The notes under the pieces: model-generated | What the model was told of the DNA's origin: nothing | The model's database searches: none | What the model saw: the letters and a program-made list of their open reading frames with translations, nothing else | Origin: Castor canadensis | Lineage: Eukaryota; Chordata; Mammalia; Rodentia; Castoridae | NCBI RefSeq assembly: GCF_047511655.1 | Contig: NC_133392.1 | Location: 93,489,042-93,553,041, forward strand | Direction: 5' to 3' | Length of the DNA stretch: 64,000 bases | Shown: positions 34,472-45,784 of the stretch, one piece after another | Numbering within the stretch: the stretch's first letter is position 1 | Layout: every line of letters begins with the position of its first letter | Program-made: the position numbers and the translations under genes

Positions 34472-36186
34472 GTTTTTAATGAAAGCAAATACACGCAACT
34501 CTTATAAAACATATCTGTAGAACATCCACATCTGGGTGGATAGAGCCCCAAGTTCTCTAGGTTACCCATGTCTCACTGTTTTGTAGACTAATGTTTTATA
34601 AATTATGAGTTCTAACTCATTGATTGATCATGGAAACAATTTAGTAAATTGTACTCATGTTTTAGTAAAATTAAGCAGTGTAGAAAATACCACAGCTAAT
34701 TACATGTAGTATATGTTGTTTTCTGTTAAATATACTGTATAATATGTATAATATTTATATTATTTTATGCATATATACATTATATGTTATATAATGCATG
34801 TATTTAGTTAGATATGGGCATAGTGTTTATATGGGTTTATATAAAATTGTAATTTTCTTTCACAATCAAAGCTTTCAAAGAAACTATTGTAGATGACAAC
34901 AGAAATTTCAAGACAAAATATTAGAATATATTGTTAATGTCAAACCTTACATAGAAAAACTGAGTCAGATGTTAAAAGACATGACTCTATTTCTAGCTTC
35001 ATTATCTCTATATTGTTTGGTCCAATACAAATCAAGATCTCTCAATATCTTTATTTCTACATAAGGAATAAATAGTGTTCATAAGCTGCCCTCTATAGTA
35101 ATGTTATTAGACCACTTATGACAAGTGTTCTGAAGTTGGAAAGAAATAGACTCTAAATAAAAATATCACATTGATTTATTTAAATGTTGGAAAAGTAATC
35201 AAGTATTGTTTTCAGAAAAATTCTTGCTTGATTCATGAATTTCACTGAAAATCTTCATCCTTCCTATAAAGTAACAATTTTTGAAATATATGTTATACTT
35301 TATAATGAAGCTTCACATAGGTAGCAATTTTGGCTTCCATGGTAAATCTCTGAAGATTTACTATAAAGGCAAGTTGCTTTATAGTATCTGCATTTTACAA
35401 AGAGGAAATCAGTCTCAAAGAGATTAAATGATTTATTCATGCAAACTCAACACAATTCCTCTCAAATATTAACAGATATTTCCGAAAAAATCATGATCAT
35501 TTCAGTTCAATAAGCATGTAGATCAATTTCTATGAAAGTAATGATTTCATAACATTTGTCTTCCAGCCATGACCACTGAAACCAATATTATAGACACATA
35601 CTGTAATCAATTCTATTTTTCAAAAAAATTTATACATATTTTGTTTAACTCTCATAGGAGATATTAATGGTTGCTTAGCCATAATTTTCCTTCATTTCCT
35701 TGCCAAAGGCACCTCCATTTTATCCACACATCTATACTTTAAAGAATATACCTTGAGTAGTTTAACTCTATCAGACTCTCCCAGTCTCCTTATCAATGAT
35801 TGTTTACAGGTGACATACAGTCATTGTGATCAGGGGACCTCACGGGTCTAAGGGGAGGGAACTGGAGAACAATGCATGGAAAAGACTCTACCATTTGATT
35901 TCTCTGGACAGTGGTGTGACTATGAAACCATAGCAGTCATACAGCAACAGTGGAGAAAACTGGCTTGGAAACCAAGAAAATCCCTGAAGTTGTGGCATTG
36001 AAAGATGGAAAATGACTTTAATCTTTGATCACACCAGAGTTATCTTATATCATAAATATGTGTGAAAAAATAAATTTTCTCTACAGTAAAGCATTTTGAG
36101 TTGTATTATTGATAGTTGCAGCCAATCATTTCCTACTTAATAAAAATATCTACTACATTTGGTTATATAAATCATGATATTGATAC
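34472..36186. other. AT-rich unique sequence with a small MIR
   Basis: No gene. A TA-rich run with several overlapping palindromic bits lies at 34,725-34,830. A MIR fragment is at 35,365-35,480. Confidence 0.5.
35365..35480 (-). mobile_element. MIR SINE fragment
   Basis: 'tgcattttacaaagaggaaatcagtctcaaagagattaaatgattt' (from 35,390) is the reversed MIR core with the 'attttacagatgaggaaactgagg' block. Only the core is visible. Confidence 0.6.
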
Positions 36187-37100
36187 AAAGTAGTATCAAC
36201 TTACAGGAAAGAGTAGGAAATACTCTGGAGTTAGTAGGTATAGGTAAGAACTTTCTCAACAAAACCCCAGCAGCACAGAAACTAAGAGATAGCATAGATA
36301 AATGGGACCTCATAAAGCTAAAAAGCTTCTGTTCATCAAAAGAAATGGTCTCTAAACTGAAGAGAACACCCACAGAGTGGGAGAAAATATTTGCCAGCTA
36401 CACATCAGACAAAGGACTGATAACCAGAATATATAGGGAACTTAAAAAACTAAATTTTCCCAAAACTAATGAACCAATAAAGAAATGGGCAAGTGAACTA
36501 AACAGAACTTTCTCAAAAGAAGAAATTCAAATGGCCAAAAAACACATGAAAAAATGCTCACCATCTTTAGCAATAAAGGAAATGCAAATTAAAACCACGC
36601 TAAGATTCCACCTCACCCCTGTTAGAATAGCCATCATTAGCAACACCATGAACAACAGGTGTTGGCGAGGATGCGGGGAAAAAGGAACCCTCTTACACTG
36701 TTGGTGGGAATGTAAACTAGTACAACCACTCTGGAAAAGAATTTGGAGGCTACTTAAAAAGCTAGACATTGATCTAACATTTGATACAGCAATACCACTC
36801 TTGGGGATATACCCAAAAGACTGTGACACAGGTTACTCCAGAGGCACCTGCACACCCATGTTTATTGCAGCACTATTCGCAATAGCCAAGTTATGGAAAC
36901 AGCCAAGATGCCCCACCACCGACGAATGGATTAAGAAAATGTGGTATCTATACAGAATGGAATTTTATGCAGCCATGAAGAAGAACGAAATGTTATCATT
37001 CACTGGTAAATGGATGGAGTTGGAGAACATCATTCTGAGTGAGGTTAGCCTGGCCCAAAAGACCAAAAATCCTATGTTGTCCCTCATATGTGGACATTAG
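36174..37100 (+). pseudogene. L1 ORF2 C-terminal remnant, still open
   Basis: A 308-residue open frame whose first codons are flanking and TSD sequence; the L1 part begins near residue 10. It includes the segment after the RT domain, with '[18 protein letters not shown]', and a Cys-rich zinc-knuckle-like motif C-X3-C-X7-H-X4-C at residues 163, 167, 175 and 180. It ends 'MLSLICGH' and a TAG. No endonuclease or RT catalytic residues are present, so no activity is expected. The intact frame over 890 bases shows the insertion is recent. Confidence 0.85.
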
Positions 37101-37599
37101 ATCAAGGGCAAACACAACAAGGGGATTGGACTTTGATCACATGATAAAAGTGAGAGCACACAAGGGAGGGGTGAGGATAGGTAAGACACCTAAAAAACTA
37201 GATAGCATTTGTTGCCCTTAACGCAGAAAAACTAAAGCAGATACCTTAAAAGCAACTGAGGCCAATAGGAAAAGGGGAACAGGAACTAGAGAAAAGATTA
37301 GATCAAAAAGAATTAACCTAGAAGGTAACACCCACGCACAGGAAATCAATGTGAGTCAATGCCCTGTATAGCTATCCTTATCTCAACCAGCAAAAACCCT
37401 TGTTCCTTCCTATTATTGCTTATACTCTCTACAACAAAATTAGAGATAAGGGCAAATAGTTTCTGCCGGGTATTGAGGGGGTGTGGGGGAGAGGGAGGAG
37501 GCGGAGTGGGTGGTAAGGGAGGGGGTGGGGGCAGGGGGGAGAAATGACCCAAGCACATGTGAATAATAAAATTAAAAAAAAAAAAAAGTAGTATCAACT
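36187..37599 (+). mobile_element. Young L1, 5'-truncated, perfect 15-bp TSD
   Basis: Flanked by the identical direct repeat AAAGTAGTATCAACT at 36,187-36,201 and 37,585-37,599. The body (36,202 to the A-tail ending at 37,584) covers the last third of ORF2, a 3' UTR of about 480 bases with a G-rich tract (37,476-37,541) and an A-tail after AATAATAAA. The bottom-strand site TTT/G fits L1 endonuclease preference. Differences from the copies at 42,925 and 50,160 are few, including loss of CTTGTATG near 37,553. Confidence 0.95.
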
Positions 37600-37603
37600 G
37601 TGT

Positions 37604-37832
37604 TTTTTTCTTCTTTTTCTTTCTTTTTTTTTTTTTTTTTGAGAGTACTAGAGTTTGAATTCAGGGCCTCATGCTGGCTAGGAAGGCACTCTACTCCTTG
37701 AGGTATGCCCCCAGCCCTTTCTTGCCATAGCTACTTTTCAATAGGGTCTCACACTTTTGCTCCAGGGAAGCCTTGGACCACCTATGGGTCCCAGTAGCTG
37801 GGAACACAGGTGTGAGCCACCGTACTCAGGTT
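37604..37832 (-). mobile_element. Dimeric SINE (7SL-like plus ID/tRNA-like)
   Basis: Read on minus: 'caggtgtgagccaccgtactcagg' is the reversed head, 'tcccagtagctgggaac' the B1-like body, 'ttgaggtatgcccccagccc' the junction to an ID-like part with 'tgaattcagggcctcatgctgg', and a T-run (A-tail) at 37,621-37,640. It lies only a few bases from the 3' TSD of the young L1, and its tail (a mixed T/C run from about 37,604) faces it. Confidence 0.82.
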
Positions 37833-38879
37833 TTTATTCCTATTGTGTTTTTTCATGAAAGAACTATTTTCCAAAACTTTTAAAAATCTTTAGAGAATTC
37901 ATTGTTTTTATAAACCATTAAGAAACACAATTGGATAAATGACATCTTATGTTTTAAAACATGACATGCTAACATGCTAATGATACAAATATTTAACTTT
38001 GAAAATATTAAGCAAATTCATTGCAGAGTATTTTGACTGGTGAACCACATGTGTCTCATTCACATGGTGAGTGCATGTGTCAAAGAAGAGGACCAAGAGA
38101 CATGCAGGAGGCTCTAATAACCTTGAGATGCCAACTAATACACCTTCTGAAACTGTTCAAATTCTCATATGTGTATGTTGACATATTTTTGTGGGAAGAT
38201 CTTTCATAACTTTATTGAAACTTCAGTGGATTATGAACTATGGGGTATGATTTTTTAAAAATCTCTTCCTTTGCTGTCTTGAGTCAGATTTGACACAAGA
38301 TGCTTTGATCTCTCATTTGTCACTTTATATAGACATAGTTCATATACAAAACTATACCACTTGATGAAGGCTGGAAAATACTAGAAACATTAGATGCTTT
38401 TTCAGAGAAAAAGAAGTAAGATTAGCAATTGGATTTTTAGTTCTGCACTATTTCATCCACAGCTATCTAAGGTAACTTGATTTTCTTTCCAATTCTCAAT
38501 AAAATAAGCATATGAAAAATACACAAAAATCTTTGGAATACTATCGTATTCATAAAGTGATACTGCTAAACTTTGAAAGACTAAGCCTATTACACTTACA
38601 ATGTTTAACATTCTGGCTGAACTCTGAAAACCCTACCTCATCCTCATTCTCTACCCCATCTACTCTTAGGTTCTGATTATTGAGGAAGTACTCTTCTCTC
38701 CAAGATTGAAGTTTTCACTATCTGTAATTCTGATCCTATCACTTGACTTTCTACAGTGTTCTACTCTTTCCTTCACTTGTTGCCTGATTTATTTCCCAAC
38801 TTCTAATAATCATCTAAGAAGATTCTGCTTTGCTCTCACACAATCCCACTTTTTCAACAAGTATTTTTCCAAAACTTAC
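37833..38879. other. Stretch without gene or named repeat
   Basis: About 1 kb, AT-rich, no recognised repeat or exon. Confidence 0.5.
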
Positions 38880-39610
38880 AAATATTTATTCAACACCTCT
38901 AAGCATTGAGAATACATCAGTGATCAGAACAACAAACTCATTCTCATGGAGATAGTAATCTAATGGAAGTAAACAGATAATAAACAAATAAGCACATAAT
39001 ACATGGCAGAGGTCATAAAAGCCCTGAAGAAAAAAGAAATCAGGGTAAGCCAAGAGTGTAAATGTGGAGGAAAATCCTCCATGTGAGTGTAACATTTGAG
39101 CACAACCTGGAATTGAGTAAGGGAGACATGTGGTGCCTAAGGAAAGAGCATTCAAGGAAGCCCAGAGCTGAAAGCAAGCGCATATTTGGGATGTCTGAAG
39201 AAGAAAAGCAAAGGAGTTGGGGGAGGGTGAGAGAAGTAGGAGATGAGGTCAGAAAAGCAGCTGATGCCAACTCAAACTCGTATAAGCTCTGGCAAGGACT
39301 TTTGGCTTTGATTTTAGCGTAATGAAATCATTGGGAAATTTTGAACAAGGAGTGACTTGACCTTGTTTCTATTTCTACAAACTCACCCTAACTGCTCTGA
39401 GTAGAACATAGGCTTGTCCTTGAGCATACAGGGCGATAATGGATGAAGTCACTGCAGTAGTGCGGGTGAAAACTGATGGTGGCTGCTTTCCTAAGGTGAC
39501 TTCAGATATAAGGAACTGAAAAATTTGAGTACTGAGAAGTTTTGAAGAAGTGTGCTATAGGAAAGAGTCAGGAAGTAGTTAATTCCCTGGAAAGGACAGT
39601 GAGGTCAAAG
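38880..39610 (-). mobile_element. L2 LINE, 3' end and end of the RT ORF
   Basis: Starts with the reversed L2 3' tip ('atatttattcaacacctc', 'gataataaacaaataagc'). It passes 'catttgagcacaacctgg' and 'aaagagcattcaagg', then 'ggagatgaggtcagaaaag', 'ggaaattttgaacaaggag' and 'tgacttgacc', to 'tgcagtagtgcgg' and 'gatggtggct'. On the minus strand, 'SRLCSNVTLTW' (39,040-39,270) recalls the C-terminal end of L2 ORF2. One of the better preserved L2 pieces. Confidence 0.78.
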
Positions 39611-41244
39611 GATAATTACTACTAGTATATATGACAACATCTTTTACACCAACGATAATGGTCCAACTAAAGGAAAATGTTGATGATGTAGGATCATCAG
39701 AGGGGCCAACTGCCCTGTCCTTCAGTAGGTAATAGAAGTCAGAACCCAGTATGGAAAAAGATGGGCTGGTGTTTGTGGAGTCAGGAATAGTCCAACTGCT
39801 GCAGTGGACAGGAATGCAGAGTATGTGGGGAGCAGATGCAAGTAGGGCAGGAGATACAGTGGCACAACATCCTATAGATGGAGAGAGGCAAAGAGAAAGT
39901 GCAGTAACAAATCACCTCAGATGCACAAGAGGCAAGTGACTGAATGGTAACATATCAGGCCTAGTGGGCAACACTGAAGGACATTTTGCTCTTCATGATA
40001 CTGAACGTAAGTGCAATCAGTCCACATGTTAGTGTATTTTAGATCCGTATGAAAATAATGAGTTATAAATGCTTTTTTTTTTCACAGTACTGCGGATTAA
40101 ATTCAGGACCTTGTACTTACAAGTTGTAACAATGGACCATAAAATAAACCAACAAAGGAGGGAAGCAAAGACATGCATGACAGTTACAGACAGAGAAAAT
40201 GGCAGGACAAAAATTCAAAGAATTCCTGAAGTAAGAGAACTTGAAAGAGTGACCTGGTGGAAGAAGTGGCAGTCAAAGAATGGGACAACTGAAACCAAGT
40301 TTTGGTGGCTACAGAGTATTTAGTACGATTGTGGGAGTAAGAGACTGCAGTGAAGAATTAAAATAATAACCAAAATCATAGCAAGAGTTCCAATGGATGT
40401 TCTGGTACTCTAGAAAATGGGGAAGCATGCTATGAAACCCTAATTCAACAATTAAGGTCTTTGGGATAGTCAAAGTATCATTAAAATCTGTTCAATAAGG
40501 ACAAAGCCCAAATACAGTGAAAGATGCCTAAAGAGGCACAGTTTTTCATGGCTAGTGGGAACAAGCACCCCACCCTAGCTTTTCCTGCTTTTGGAAACCC
40601 CAATGTGCAACAACTGGAATCCCAAGAATACTGGGAGCGCTCCATCATTCTCACTCCCCCCCAAAATGGATTCTATAGTGTGCTTCTTTCCCACCATATG
40701 TTTCTTAATCCAAATCTTACTTGTACTTAACTGAAACAAGAATCCTAAAATATACTCTTGAGCCCTAGTTGTAAAGGAGTTTCTGTAGTTTACCTTAGAA
40801 ACACAATTCTCATACAGGGAGAAATTTCCCAAACATAAGAAGAGTATTCAGGAGCAAGCACCACAACACATATAAACTGTGGGTCTTTATCTATTGGCTA
40901 TCATATTTCCAGCATTTTTCACAATACACGCTGCAGAATTAGCCTGTGATAATATTTGCCAAATAAATGGATAAAGAAATAAGTGAGTGATTTTTTTTTT
41001 TTTCCTTAGGCAAAACCGTTTCTCTTTGTTTTGACACCTGGTCCCAACTTCAACTCTACAAACAATACAAATTAAATTTGCATTTCTTAGAGCATTAAAA
41101 TAATGCCTTACATCTTAGGGATTTTTCTGAACATGAGGACTCCTTTGGGGAGCTGGGTCTTTTGGACTCTCATTAATTTCAACACAACAATCTGAAGAAG
41201 ATGCTAGGTTCTGCTAATGTTTAAGAATATGGAACAAAATGAGT
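39611..41244. other. Mostly unassigned sequence with an ID-like SINE tail
   Basis: 39,611-40,060 may continue the L2 but I cannot follow it. The reversed ID-like SINE end is at 40,070-40,131. 40,300-41,244 shows nothing I can name. Confidence 0.4.
40070..40131 (-). mobile_element. ID-like SINE 3' fragment
   Basis: T-run then 'cagtactgcggattaaattcaggaccttgtac', the reverse of the ID/tRNA-like SINE end. The rest of the SINE is missing. Confidence 0.65.
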
Positions 41245-41320
41245 ATTCATTCATTAAGCAGATATTTATTGAGTCCCTACTACGGCCAGGAATGTAGCAG
41301 TGAGTGAGGTATAGAAATCT
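41245..41320 (-). mobile_element. L2 3' tip
   Basis: 'agatatttattgagtccctactacggccagg' with 'gaatgtagcagtgagtgagg' is the reversed L2 3' end. Confidence 0.6.
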
Positions 41321-41596
41321 GAGCTCTGTCTGTTAGCACAAAGGTATGCGATCTTTATTATAATTATGTTAAAGTGATTACAAAATATGTTTACAGTAGG
41401 TCCCAGAAGTGTAAGAAGTGATAGCACTCACACAACATTTCTTCTGTTTAATATGCATTTATGCAGTTTTTTTCTGGGTATATAAACATAAGCATTTTAT
41501 CACAAAAATAGAATGCTACCTAAACATGTGGTTTTCTACCTTTGACATTTTGGATATTTTGCCATGGATGATATTGTTTTTACAATACTTCAAAGT

Positions 41597-41660
41597 CTGT
41601 GCGTGTGTGCGTGTGTGTGTGTGTGTGTGTGTGCACGTGTGTGTGTTTATATATATATAA
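41597..41660. repeat. (GT)n-(TA)n microsatellite
   Basis: About 48 bases of GT repeats interrupted by GC and CAC, followed by a short TA run. Likely length-variable. It generates the valine/cysteine-rich tail of a spurious 80-residue plus frame. Confidence 0.93.
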
Positions 41661-41694
41661 TTATGTCATATGAAACTACCATAAGAGGGCATTT

Positions 41695-41778
41695 TGACAC
41701 AAGGTCTCAGTATTTAGACCAGGCTGTCCTCTAACTTGGAATCTTTCTTCCTCAGCCTTCTCAGTAACAAGCATGTTT
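41695..41778 (-). mobile_element. B1-like SINE fragment
   Basis: 'aaggtctcagtatttagaccaggctgtcctctaacttgg' and 'ctcagccttctcagtaacaagcatg' are the reversed 3' two thirds of a B1 monomer. No A-tail remains. Confidence 0.68.
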
Positions 41779-41779
41779 T

Positions 41780-41995
41780 GATGACCATTTAGATGGCTTA
41801 CAATTTTTAATTATAAACAATGCTGCAATGAACATCCTTGACCCTACATATCTGCATATTTACATGGTCATTTCTTTAGAATTATGCAATTGCTAAGTAA
41901 AATATTAACCATATGTTAAGATTGTTACTATGCATACAAAAACTACCAGCAAAAACTCCGATTTCACTCTGAGCTGCATTGAACATGAGATTGCT
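41780..41995 (-). mobile_element. Ancient L1M ORF2/3' end fragment
   Basis: 'ttataaacaatgctgcaatgaacatccttg' is the standard reversed L1M landmark, followed by 'tttctttagaattatgcaattgc', which matches the next part in diverged form. Confidence 0.6.
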
Positions 41996-42639
41996 TATTT
42001 CCTACACCCTAGCAAATTCTGTTTTTTTAAAACCAATAATCAACTTCTGATGATTCAGTCAGTGACTCTCCACAGTAGGGAAAAAGGTAGTTGGGTGGCT
42101 GTCACTAGATGATGTCAACAGATTTTTTGATATGTACCATTTATCTACAAGGATTACCCTGTGCCCATTGGGATTCTTATCTGCTTCATGCTGACAGGAA
42201 TGCTTAAGAGATTTCTGAAGGAAGAAAGGAAAAGATGGAAGTAAATGCATTAAGTAAATGTCCCCCTATCACCAATCCATTTTTTTCATTAATGAACAGT
42301 GTTAATTGCATCAAAAAATATTTTGGCAATGTTGGTGGTAACATATAGAATACAGTTTACAGGTACATTGTTACTCAATATATAGAGTGATCAGTATTAA
42401 ATGAAAATGTAGTTTAGAGAACATTTTCTATATCATTAAATAACAATAAACACTGAATAATTGAGAAAGTGTGTACCACCTGTTGGAATATCTGTATCCT
42501 ATCCAGACATAATCTCTAGAATTCTAAAGGAGAATTGATGCTTATATGAGTAGTCATTTTCTCCTATATTTGTTTCACTTTCCAAATTACAGTAGCTCAT
42601 GCTTATCAGTGTACACAAAACGTCAGAAATACCACAAAC

Positions 42640-42790
42640 ATTAGTTTACTCAACTTTAAATATAATATTAAGATTAATCTCCCCATTTTACTGTTAAAAT
42701 TCAAATACATTGGGTAAAGTAGTAGCTAATATATGGTAGAATCTAGTCTTGAAATTAATGTTATTTACACCAAAGTCCATATATAAGTTT
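42640..42790 (-). mobile_element. MIR SINE fragment
   Basis: 'taatctccccattttactgtta', 'gggtaaagtagtagctaatatatgg' and 'accaaagtcca' follow the reversed MIR order. Confidence 0.6.
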
Positions 42791-42910
42791 ATTGCTTATG
42801 TAAAATATTTTTGAGATGTGGCCAATAACCACTTAATGCTAGGAATAAGAGTAAGTTTCAGCCAGTATATTAACCTCCAGAATTATAAACAATAAATTTC
42901 TCTTCTTTAC

Positions 42911-43884
42911 AAATCACCAGGCTAATCATCAGCAACACCAACAACAACAGGTGTTGGCGAGGATGGGGGGAAAAAGGAACCCTCTTACACTGTTGGTGGG
43001 AATGTAGACTAGTACAACCACTCTGGAAAAAACTTTGGAGGCTACTTAAAAAGCTAGACATCGATCTACCATTTGATCCAGCAATACCACTCTTGGGGAT
43101 ATACCCAAAAGACTGTTACTCCAGAGGCACCTGCACATCCATGTTTATTGTGGCACTATTCACAATAGCCAAGTTATGGAAACAGCCAAGATGCCCCACC
43201 ACTGACGAATGGATTAAGAAAATGTGGTATCTATACACAATGGAATTTTATGCAGCCATGAAGAACGAAATGTTATCATTCGCTGGTAAATGGATGGAAT
43301 TGGAGAACATCATTCTGAGTGAGGTTAGCCTGGCCCAAAAGACCAAAAATCATATGTTCTCCCTCATATGTGGACATTAGATCAAGGGCAAACACAACAA
43401 GGGGATTGGACTATGAGCACATGATAAAAGCGAAAGCACACAAGGAAGGGGTGAGGATAGGTAAGACACCTAAAAAACTAGATAGCATTTGTTGCCCTTA
43501 ACGCAGAGAAACTAAAGCAGATACCTTAAAGCAACTGAGGCCAATAGGAAAAGGGGAACAGGAACTAGAGAAAAGATGAGATCAAAAAGAATCAACCTAG
43601 AAGGTAACACCCACGCACAGGAAATCAATGTGAGTCAATGCCCTGTATAGCTATCCTTATCTCAACCAGCAAAAACCCTTGTTCCTTCCTATTATTGCTT
43701 ATACTCTCTCTACAACAAAATTAGAAATAAGGGCAAAATAGTTTCTGCTGGGTATTGGGGGGGGAGAGGGAGGGGGCTGAGTGGGTTGTAAGGGAGGGGG
43801 TGGGGGCAGGGGGCAGAAATGAACCAAGCCTTGTATGCACATATGAATAATAAAAGAAAAATGAAAAAAAAAATCACCAGGCTA
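42911..43884 (+). mobile_element. Young L1, 5'-truncated, perfect 14-bp TSD
   Basis: Flanked by AAATCACCAGGCTA at 42,911-42,924 and 43,871-43,884. The body of about 946 bases begins in ORF2 just before the zinc-knuckle region and ends in an A-tail after AATAATAAA. It has a G-rich 3' UTR tract at 43,756-43,814. Confidence 0.95.
42925..43380 (+). pseudogene. L1 ORF2 C-terminal remnant with altered zinc knuckle
   Basis: The frame is open from the insertion point to the TAG at 43,378-43,380 and ends 'FSLICGH'. Compared with the copy at 36,202, the second Cys of the knuckle is Trp (TGG for TGC near 42,963), a 9-base in-frame deletion removes residues after 'YPKDC' near 43,112, and one Lys codon is lost near 43,262. 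It is a fragment with no catalytic domain. Confidence 0.8.
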
Positions 43885-43921
43885 GGGTATTTTATTATAG
43901 CAGTAGGAGCAGACTAAAACA

Positions 43922-45649
43922 GTGGCTTGTCTAGCTTTTACACAATGGAGCCAAGATTTGAATCTGGCCTCATAGATCCAAACCATTTTTCAACTGTATA
44001 AAGCTGGAAAAAAAAAGATTGCTCGACCAGGCTAAATAACTCTTAGAACAGTCATGCTCCTTTCCTATGGCCAGTTTTAGTCAATTTCAGCTAAACAAAA
44101 AAAATCCCTGTTTCTTTTACACGTGAGTCCCTCACTCACCCGTGAATGACAGCATCAGGTCAAAAACCTGACTCATGAGTTGGGCAGACAAGTACAACTT
44201 GCACAGAATCTATAAAGGCAGAGATGGAGCACAATCTAAAAATAGAGGAGATCTAGTCAAGGCTTAATAATACATGAAAAAGATAATTGCCCTATGAAAA
44301 TCTTAGCAAAACTTAAAATGCACAAAGAAATTATAGAAGTGTAGCAAGTATCTCTCTGCTTGTCCTGTACCAAACACAGTCCCCTCAGCAAGATGTGTCA
44401 TCCCAACATGAATCCCATTCAAAGGTATTCCAATTAATGAGAGACCCTTAGGCATCTCAACATGTAAAATAACATTCAAAAGGGTTATGATTATATAACA
44501 TGCTATATTCCTCCCCAAGAACAGAGAAAAAAGAAAAATTCTGCTTTATCTTGCTTAATTGCCCATATAGACTAATCACAAAAAAAAAAAAATGATGCTA
44601 TCATTCCCCTAACCTTTTGATCTGTTTCCTACTAGGGTTTACTTCATTTTTCAAAACCACAAAAAGAATAAAATAAGGTGATCGAGTCTGAAGTCATCCC
44701 CTTTGCAGCCTTCCCCAACTTGACACACTTTTTTATTGCTAAACTAAATCATTTAAGACCTCTGTTCAATAAATTACAGATTACTCCTGCCAACTGTCAC
44801 AGAATTGCAAAATGCTCTTTTATTTAAGTTAAGCAATAATTTCTTAAATGTATTACAATAGTTATATTAACTGATAGAATTAGAATTCTGGTTTTTCTCT
44901 AAGGTATTGTGGCCTCTATATCAACATAAACAGGAGTCTTGGAGTTGGCAAAGCTAGTCTATGGAAAAAACGAATGAACTTCTGAGACAGTCCTTATGCC
45001 ATGCAAAATATTATTGGAAATCCTATTAGGACCAAAGTAGATGTTGTGCTGCATCATAAATAACAATGCTATTAGTTCTCAAATTTGCACACAAATAGTA
45101 TAATTAAATGAGTACAAGGGTTACCTAGAAAACCCCGGCATTCATCGTATTGCTCTTGTATATAAACAAAAAGTTTGTATTTTTCTACTCTTTACAGCAT
45201 TTTTTTAAAATAATGTTCAATGCTAACCAAAGAAATTGAATAATAACAGGTTCAGAATCAGAATTAGCATTTAGGCTATCAGTCAGCTTTTTAAGATGTA
45301 AAGTAACCTGAGTCCTTGTCTACATGAAAGGAGGAATGGGGACTTGACCAATGCCCATGCTTATCTTAGCCTAGAAAGTACAACATATTTTGCTGCTTTT
45401 CTCAAATATCAAATAATTGGTATTTCCTTACCTGCTTTTGTTTGGTGGAGTATTCTTCCCAGTAAGTTTAATCAATGAAAAGTCTATACTTATAAAATCA
45501 CATGAGTTTTTATAACTTGAATGGACCTTGGAAATTGGCGAATCTATGTGCAATGAACATAAAAGTTGAATATGATGAGTCTACCAGCACTTTACCAAAC
45601 ATGCTACTTTGCTAATCTTACTAGCAAACTACTAAATATGTCATTGTAG
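43922..45649. other. Stretch without gene or named repeat
   Basis: About 1.7 kb without recognisable gene. 'gccaagatttgaatctgg' near 43,952 may be a MIR relic. A-runs at 44,008-44,017 and 44,580-44,592. Confidence 0.45.
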
Positions 45650-45784
45650 AAGAAAAACAGAGGATAAAGGAGAATGATGGAGGGGGTGAATTCAACTATG
45701 ATATATTTGATGTATTGTAGGAACTTTTGTAAATGCCATAATATACCCCCAGCACGACAATAAAAAAATGAAAAGAAAAACAGA
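45650..45784 (+). mobile_element. Tiny L1 3'-end insertion (111 bp) with 12-bp TSD
   Basis: AAGAAAAACAGA at 45,650-45,661 and 45,773-45,784 brackets 111 bases. These are only the terminal 3' UTR of the old L1 family ('gggtgaattcaactatgat', 'ggaacttttgtaaatgcc', 'acccccagcacgacaataaaa') and a short A-rich tail. An extreme 5' truncation by target-primed reverse transcription. Confidence 0.88.

Larger units (their letters stand above)
42858..43921 (+). mobile_element. MLT1 LTR 3' end, split by the young L1
   Basis: Left piece 42,873-42,924 ('aacctccagaattataaacaataaatttctcttctttacaaatcacc') and right piece 43,885-43,921 ('gggtattttattatagcagtaggagcagactaaaacag') join into the end of an MLT1-type LTR once the L1 and one TSD copy are removed. 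The 5' part of this LTR is not recognisable. Confidence 0.72.

Noticed and set aside
36527..36829. 100-residue minus-strand frame in the young L1
   Set aside because: Antisense shadow of the ORF2 C-terminus; the same peptide recurs at 42,870 and 50,115.
37640..37720. tRNA gene candidate
   Set aside because: tRNA-like box motifs here belong to the ID-like half of a SINE with an A-tail; no cloverleaf with proper acceptor stem is seen.
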